A program made the position numbers and the translations under genes. From contig NZ_FMZA01000008.1 of the NCBI RefSeq assembly GCF_900102685.1, positions 62,001 through 126,000 on the forward strand: a stretch of DNA of 64,000 nucleotides, given 5' to 3'. Positions within the stretch are counted from its first letter, which is position 1, and every line of letters begins with the position of its first letter. The notes beneath the pieces were generated by a model. It was not told the DNA's origin. It saw only the letters and a program-made list of their open reading frames with translations, and did no database searches. Below, one piece after another: positions 61,128 through 64,000 of this stretch. This stretch comes from Melghirimyces thermohalophilus (lineage in GTDB: Bacteria; Bacillota; Bacilli; Thermoactinomycetales; DSM-45169).

Positions 61128-61160
61128 AAAGGACCGCCTTGCATGCAGGCGGTCCTTTTT
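61128..61160. terminator. Bidirectional terminator between aspB and lexA
   Basis: A 12-bp perfect stem (61128-61139 with 61147-61158) with A and T tails on the two sides. Confidence 0.9.
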
Positions 61161-61791
61161 AATGTAACTCCCGGAACAACCCGATCACCCGGCCGAGAAT
61201 GGTGACATCGGGTAAGTGAATCGGTTCCATGTGATCGTTTTCCGGTTGTAAGCGGATATGATCTTTTTCTTTGAAGAAACGTTTTACTGTGGCCTCGTTA
61301 TCTGGAGTCAAGGCGACGATCATATCTCCGTTTTCAGCGGTCTGCTGCTGCCGCACCAGCACATAGTCCCCGTCGAGGACGCCGGCGTTGATCATGCTGT
61401 CACCGCGGACGGAGAGGAGAAAGGTAGTATCCTCCGGGCCCGTCATCCGCCGCGGGAGTGGAAAATACTCTTCCACATTTTCGACGGCTGTAATCGGTTC
61501 CCCCGCCGTCACTTTCCCCACCAATGGCACCATGGCCATGTCGGCAGCCGGGCTGGACATCGCTGTTGTCGCTTCTTCCTCTTCCAATACCTCAATGGCC
61601 CGGGGTTTTGTCGGATCCCGCCGGATCAATCCTCGTTTTTCAAGACGGGCCAGATGGCCATGAACGGTGGAGCTGGAGGCGAGCCCCACCGCTTCCCCGA
61701 TTTCCCGTACGGAGGGGGGGTAACCCTTTTCCCGTACTTCTTGTTTTATGTAGTCTAAAATGGCCTGTTGCCGAGGCGACAACTTGCTCAA
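61159..61791 (-). CDS. lexA: SOS repressor LexA
   Basis: Represses DNA repair genes until RecA triggers self-cleavage. The 210-residue protein has a winged helix with [15 protein letters not shown] (residues 36-50), the cleavage site Ala96-Gly97, catalytic Ser132 in RGDSM and Lys170 in [11 protein letters not shown] at 61791 is chosen because MSKLSPRQQ aligns with family starts and GGGGAG lies eight bases before. It has its own SOS box and promoter. Confidence 0.96.
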   Translation of the reverse strand: MSKLSPRQQAILDYIKQEVREKGYPPSVREIGEAVGLASSSTVHGHLARLEKRGLIRRDPTKPRAIEVLEEEEATTAMSSPAADMAMVPLVGKVTAGEPITAVENVEEYFPLPRRMTGPEDTTFLLSVRGDSMINAGVLDGDYVLVRQQQTAENGDMIVALTPDNEATVKRFFKEKDHIRLQPENDHMEPIHLPDVTILGRVIGLFRELH

Positions 61792-61842
61792 ATTCAATCT
61801 CCCCTTTCCCCAATGATCGCCGTCTTGTACATATTTTTCTTC

Positions 61843-61871
61843 AGTATACATGATGTTTGGCTACAATACAA
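61843..61871 (-). promoter_or_regulatory. Sigma-A promoter of lexA
   Basis: Minus strand: TTGTAT (61871-61866), 17-base spacer, TATACT (61848-61843). The -35 overlaps the LexA box. Confidence 0.75.
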
Positions 61872-61882
61872 ACATCCGTTCG
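61869..61882 (-). promoter_or_regulatory. LexA (SOS) operator
   Basis: Minus strand CGAAC-GGAT-GTTTG matches the Bacillus SOS box CGAACNNNNGTTCG except for one base. It overlaps the lexA -35, consistent with autorepression. Confidence 0.8.
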
Positions 61883-61926
61883 AAATTTCACACCAAAAAT
61901 TTCGGCAGGGAGGAAGAGGGCATCCA

Positions 61927-61970
61927 AAAGCAAAGCGCGAGAGGATATCCCTTCGCGCTTTGCTTTGTTT
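61927..61970. terminator. Terminator after the KamA-like gene
   Basis: A 14-bp perfect stem (61927-61940 with 61953-61966) and a 12-nt loop, with T-rich tails on both strands. It separates the KamA-like gene from the lexA promoter. Confidence 0.85.
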
Positions 61971-61976
61971 ATATAC

Positions 61977-63098
61977 TTACGCATACTGTTCTTCGGTTTG
62001 AGCGGCCAGGATCTCTTCCGAGCCGGGAAGGTCGTCGAACCAAGCGGCATCTTCCGGTAGGTCAAAAATCATAAATTTACCATAGTAATCCGGGTGGCGC
62101 GCTTGATGGTATTTGAGGTAGATTTTATCTCCCTCAACGGCCAGGATCTCGATCTTGCCGGAGGTATGGCTCATAGCATAACGGACTCGTTTGCCGAGAC
62201 CGGAAGTAAGCGCCTTGGCCTGCTCGATTTTCTGATAGGCTTCCCGGAAGCTGAGCACGAAACTGGCGTTACCAGCAACCGGGCGGTTTTGGAAGAAGTA
62301 ATAAGGGGTCACCCCAGCCCAGGAGAGTTTATCCAACAGCTCGGCCAACACTTCAGGGTCATCGTTGATCCCTTTCAATACCGGACTCTGGTTGACCAAG
62401 ACCACACCGGCCCGCTGCAGGGCATCGATGGCTCGGTAGGCCTCATCGGTCAGTTCCCGCGGATGGTTGAAGTGGGCCATCACGTGGATGCGAGCGTCGG
62501 GACGGGAAAACTCGGATAGGGTTTGCAACAGTTCCTCATCTTCGTAAATCCGCATCGGATTAAAGGACGGAAGTTTGGTACCGAAACGGATAATTTTCAC
62601 ATGGGGAACTTCCCGCAGCCGTTCCAGGATCCCCCGAATTTTCCGTGTAGCCAGGATCAGCGAGTCTCCTCCAGTGAGGAGGACGTTGTTGATCTCGGGG
62701 TGATTCCGGATATATTCCACCCCTGGAGAAACATCCAGGGAAGCTTCGTGTACATCGTTGCGGAAAAGTCGTTTGCGGAAGCAGAACCGGCAGTACGCTC
62801 CACAGACTTCGGATACGATCAAGAGGGCAGTGGTATCGTATTTGTGCTGACACCCCGGGGCGGCGTAGTTCATATGTTCGTCCGAGGCGTCCCACTTCCC
62901 GTACTCGTCCAGTTCCGCATCATTGGGAATGATCAATTTGCGGATCGGATCATCCGGATCGTCCCAATCGATCAGGGATAAATAGTAATCATTCACCCTG
63001 AACACGAACTTGTCGGTGATGTCTGTCAGCCTTTGCCGCTCTTCCTCCGGGATGTTGTCAATTTTACGAATGTCCGTAATGTAACGCGGACGCGGCAT
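61977..63098 (-). CDS. KamA-family radical SAM protein (lysine 2,3-aminomutase-like)
   Basis: A 373-residue protein with the radical SAM cysteines Cys99, Cys103 and Cys106 in CGAYCRFC, followed by FRKRLF and the TGGD motif near residues 140-143. The family includes lysine 2,3-aminomutase and the EF-P modifying EpmB. It is shorter than B. subtilis KamA (471) and the PLP-lysine motif GGGGKTPV is replaced by SHTSGKIEIL, so cofactor and substrate are uncertain. ATG 63098 has ATGGAGGG upstream; ATG 63170 is not supported. Confidence 0.82.
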   Translation of the reverse strand: MPRPRYITDIRKIDNIPEEERQRLTDITDKFVFRVNDYYLSLIDWDDPDDPIRKLIIPNDAELDEYGKWDASDEHMNYAAPGCQHKYDTTALLIVSEVCGAYCRFCFRKRLFRNDVHEASLDVSPGVEYIRNHPEINNVLLTGGDSLILATRKIRGILERLREVPHVKIIRFGTKLPSFNPMRIYEDEELLQTLSEFSRPDARIHVMAHFNHPRELTDEAYRAIDALQRAGVVLVNQSPVLKGINDDPEVLAELLDKLSWAGVTPYYFFQNRPVAGNASFVLSFREAYQKIEQAKALTSGLGKRVRYAMSHTSGKIEILAVEGDKIYLKYHQARHPDYYGKFMIFDLPEDAAWFDDLPGSEEILAAQTEEQYA

Positions 63099-63126
63099 GA
63101 GATCCCTCCATTTCTTAAAGTAGGTC

Positions 63127-63154
63127 TCTATAATATTCGACAAAAAGGGCGCAA
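63127..63154 (-). promoter_or_regulatory. Possible promoter of the KamA-like gene
   Basis: Minus strand TTGCGC (63154-63149), 16-base spacer, TATAGA (63132-63127). Confidence 0.4.
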
Positions 63155-63182
63155 TCCCCTTTATTTTCATTTAAACAGAAGA

Positions 63183-63209
63183 AATCCCGCCGGATGATCC
63201 GGCGGGATT
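63183..63209 (-). terminator. Terminator after the hemY-like gene
   Basis: A 12-bp perfect stem (63183-63194 with 63198-63209), 3-nt loop; the minus strand continues with a T-rich tract. Confidence 0.75.
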
Positions 63210-63214
63210 GTTGA

Positions 63215-64000
63215 TCACGAAGTTCGTTGTTTCAGATTAAGGTATGCGAGCACATCCCGAACAGCTTGTTTGCCCTGATCGATGCAATCGGGGATGCCGA
63301 TGCCCCCGAAGGAGGCACCGCAGGGAAACACGCCAGGTATCGTATTGCGGCAGGTTTGCTCCACCTGTTCCCGCCACTGGACGTGACCCACAGTATACTG
63401 GGGCATCGCTTGTTTCCAACGGGTGACGCGGTAAAACAGTGGCGGAGTATCGATTCCCTGAATCTTTTTCAGATCGGTGCGAACCTTCTCCAACAGGGCG
63501 TCATCGGATTCGTCCAATAGCTCCTCTTGTCCTTGCCGGCCGACATAGCAGCGAACCATCGCTTTCCCTTCCGGAACCGTGTGGGGCCACTTTTTGTGGG
63601 TCCAGGTACAAGCTGTGATCCACGTCGGTTCCCGTCGAGGAACGACAAACCCGGTGCCGTCAGGGGAGTGGGGTAGCGAGTCCGCGTCGAAGCCCATAAT
63701 CACCGTGGCCACCGAAGTGGCTGGGACCGGATGAGGGCGCGGCGGCAGCGAGGCGGGCAAGATGGGTTCCATCTGGTCGAACGGAAGAGCCATCACCACT
63801 GCATCCGCCTGAACCACCCGGTTGGAAGCCAGCACCAAGAGATACCGACTTCCCTCTGGAATGATACGGGTTAAGGGGTTGCCGGTAATCACCGATTCCT
63901 TGGGAAGCGTTTGTTCAATCGCCTCCACCAGACGGGAGAGGCCTCGCCGCAAGGTGAGAAATTGGCCCTGCTTCCGTTTTGTCCCCGATTGAGGTGGGCG
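63215..64000 (-). CDS. hemY: Coproporphyrinogen/protoporphyrinogen oxidase, C-terminal part
   Basis: The frame is open to the window edge, so about 262 C-terminal residues of a roughly 470-residue protein are seen. It matches the HemY/CgoX family, FAD enzymes that oxidise coproporphyrinogen III in the Gram-positive haem pathway: the visible part begins in the GQFLTLRRGLSRLVEAI region, has the substrate domain middle, and ends with the FAD motif GVFPCGASFGGIGIPDCIDQGKQA. In B. subtilis hemY is elsewhere (hemEHY), so its place after kamA differs. Confidence 0.9.
   Translation of the reverse strand, partial: RPPQSGTKRKQGQFLTLRRGLSRLVEAIEQTLPKESVITGNPLTRIIPEGSRYLLVLASNRVVQADAVVMALPFDQMEPILPASLPPRPHPVPATSVATVIMGFDADSLPHSPDGTGFVVPRREPTWITACTWTHKKWPHTVPEGKAMVRCYVGRQGQEELLDESDDALLEKVRTDLKKIQGIDTPPLFYRVTRWKQAMPQYTVGHVQWREQVEQTCRNTIPGVFPCGASFGGIGIPDCIDQGKQAVRDVLAYLNLKQRTS

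Noticed and set aside
1-64000. CRISPR arrays, insertion sequences, prophage or plasmid functions
   Set aside because: No direct repeat array, transposase, integrase or terminal inverted repeat was seen. Gene order is core chromosomal throughout.

Overview
The window is a chromosomal core segment of an endospore-forming, Gram-positive member of the Bacillales. Its gene order follows the Bacillus subtilis ypbH-ypdA-sleB-cmk-der-spoIVA-hbs-mtrAB-hepST-aro/trp-qcr-ypj-bsh-pan-aspB segment very closely. The moderately high G+C, frequent GTG/TTG starts and strong AAGGAGG-type ribosome sites fit Thermoactinomycetaceae-like bacteria, but that family assignment is inference. Menaquinone synthesis, a menaquinol-cytochrome c reductase, bacillithiol synthesis and sporulation genes agree with it. 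No insertion sequence, prophage or CRISPR array was seen.

Layout. 1-5050: end of a MecA/YpbH-type adaptor, a BshB2-like deacetylase, glutamate dehydrogenase, the bacillithiol disulfide reductase YpdA, an asparaginase and a 54-residue cysteine-pair protein. 5079-7016: spore germination pair sleB-ypeB behind a forespore sigma-G-like promoter. 7271-13862: cmk, plsC, a four-S1-domain protein, der, plsY and gpsA (nucleotide and phospholipid synthesis, ribosome assembly). 14024-17942: yphE/yphF-like genes, spoIVA, HU. 18123-22878: folE, tRNA-Pro, mtrB (TRAP), heptaprenyl diphosphate synthase and menG, ndk. 23057-35526: the aromatic supraoperon aroC-aroB-aroH-trpEDCFBA-hisC-tyrA-aroA, with a GAG-triplet TRAP attenuator before trpE. 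35566-44884: two unrecognised genes, ypiB-ypiF, qcrABC, ypjA, ypjB, a YitT protein, a MazG-type pyrophosphohydrolase and dapB. 45219-52034: mgsA-bshB1-bshA-cca-birA-panBCD. 52182-59810: a more variable block with a TPR protein, Ku, LigD split into separate ligase and polymerase genes, a spore-coat-like protein, a deaminase and several small unknown proteins. 59939-64000: aspB, lexA, a KamA-family radical SAM protein and the C-terminal part of the haem oxidase HemY/CgoX.

How the parts work together. TRAP, made from the folE-mtrB region, should bind the trp leader 6.7 kb downstream when tryptophan is plentiful and allow a terminator to form. The aro and trp genes supply chorismate, tryptophan and, through hisC and tyrA, tyrosine and phenylalanine precursors. 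HepS, HepT and MenG make menaquinone, the electron donor for QcrABC. YpdA, BshA, BshB1 and the BshB2-like protein form most of a bacillithiol system. Ku and the split LigD form a minimal end-joining module inserted where B. subtilis has dinG and ypmA/ypmB.

The points most worth a second look are a four-copy palindromic intergenic motif (AGTTTG-N5-CAAAC), two promoter-terminator cassettes that would make roughly 65-80 nt transcripts, the candidate pan-type RNA leader before panB, the tRNA between folE and mtrB, the split LigD module and the unknown genes around it.
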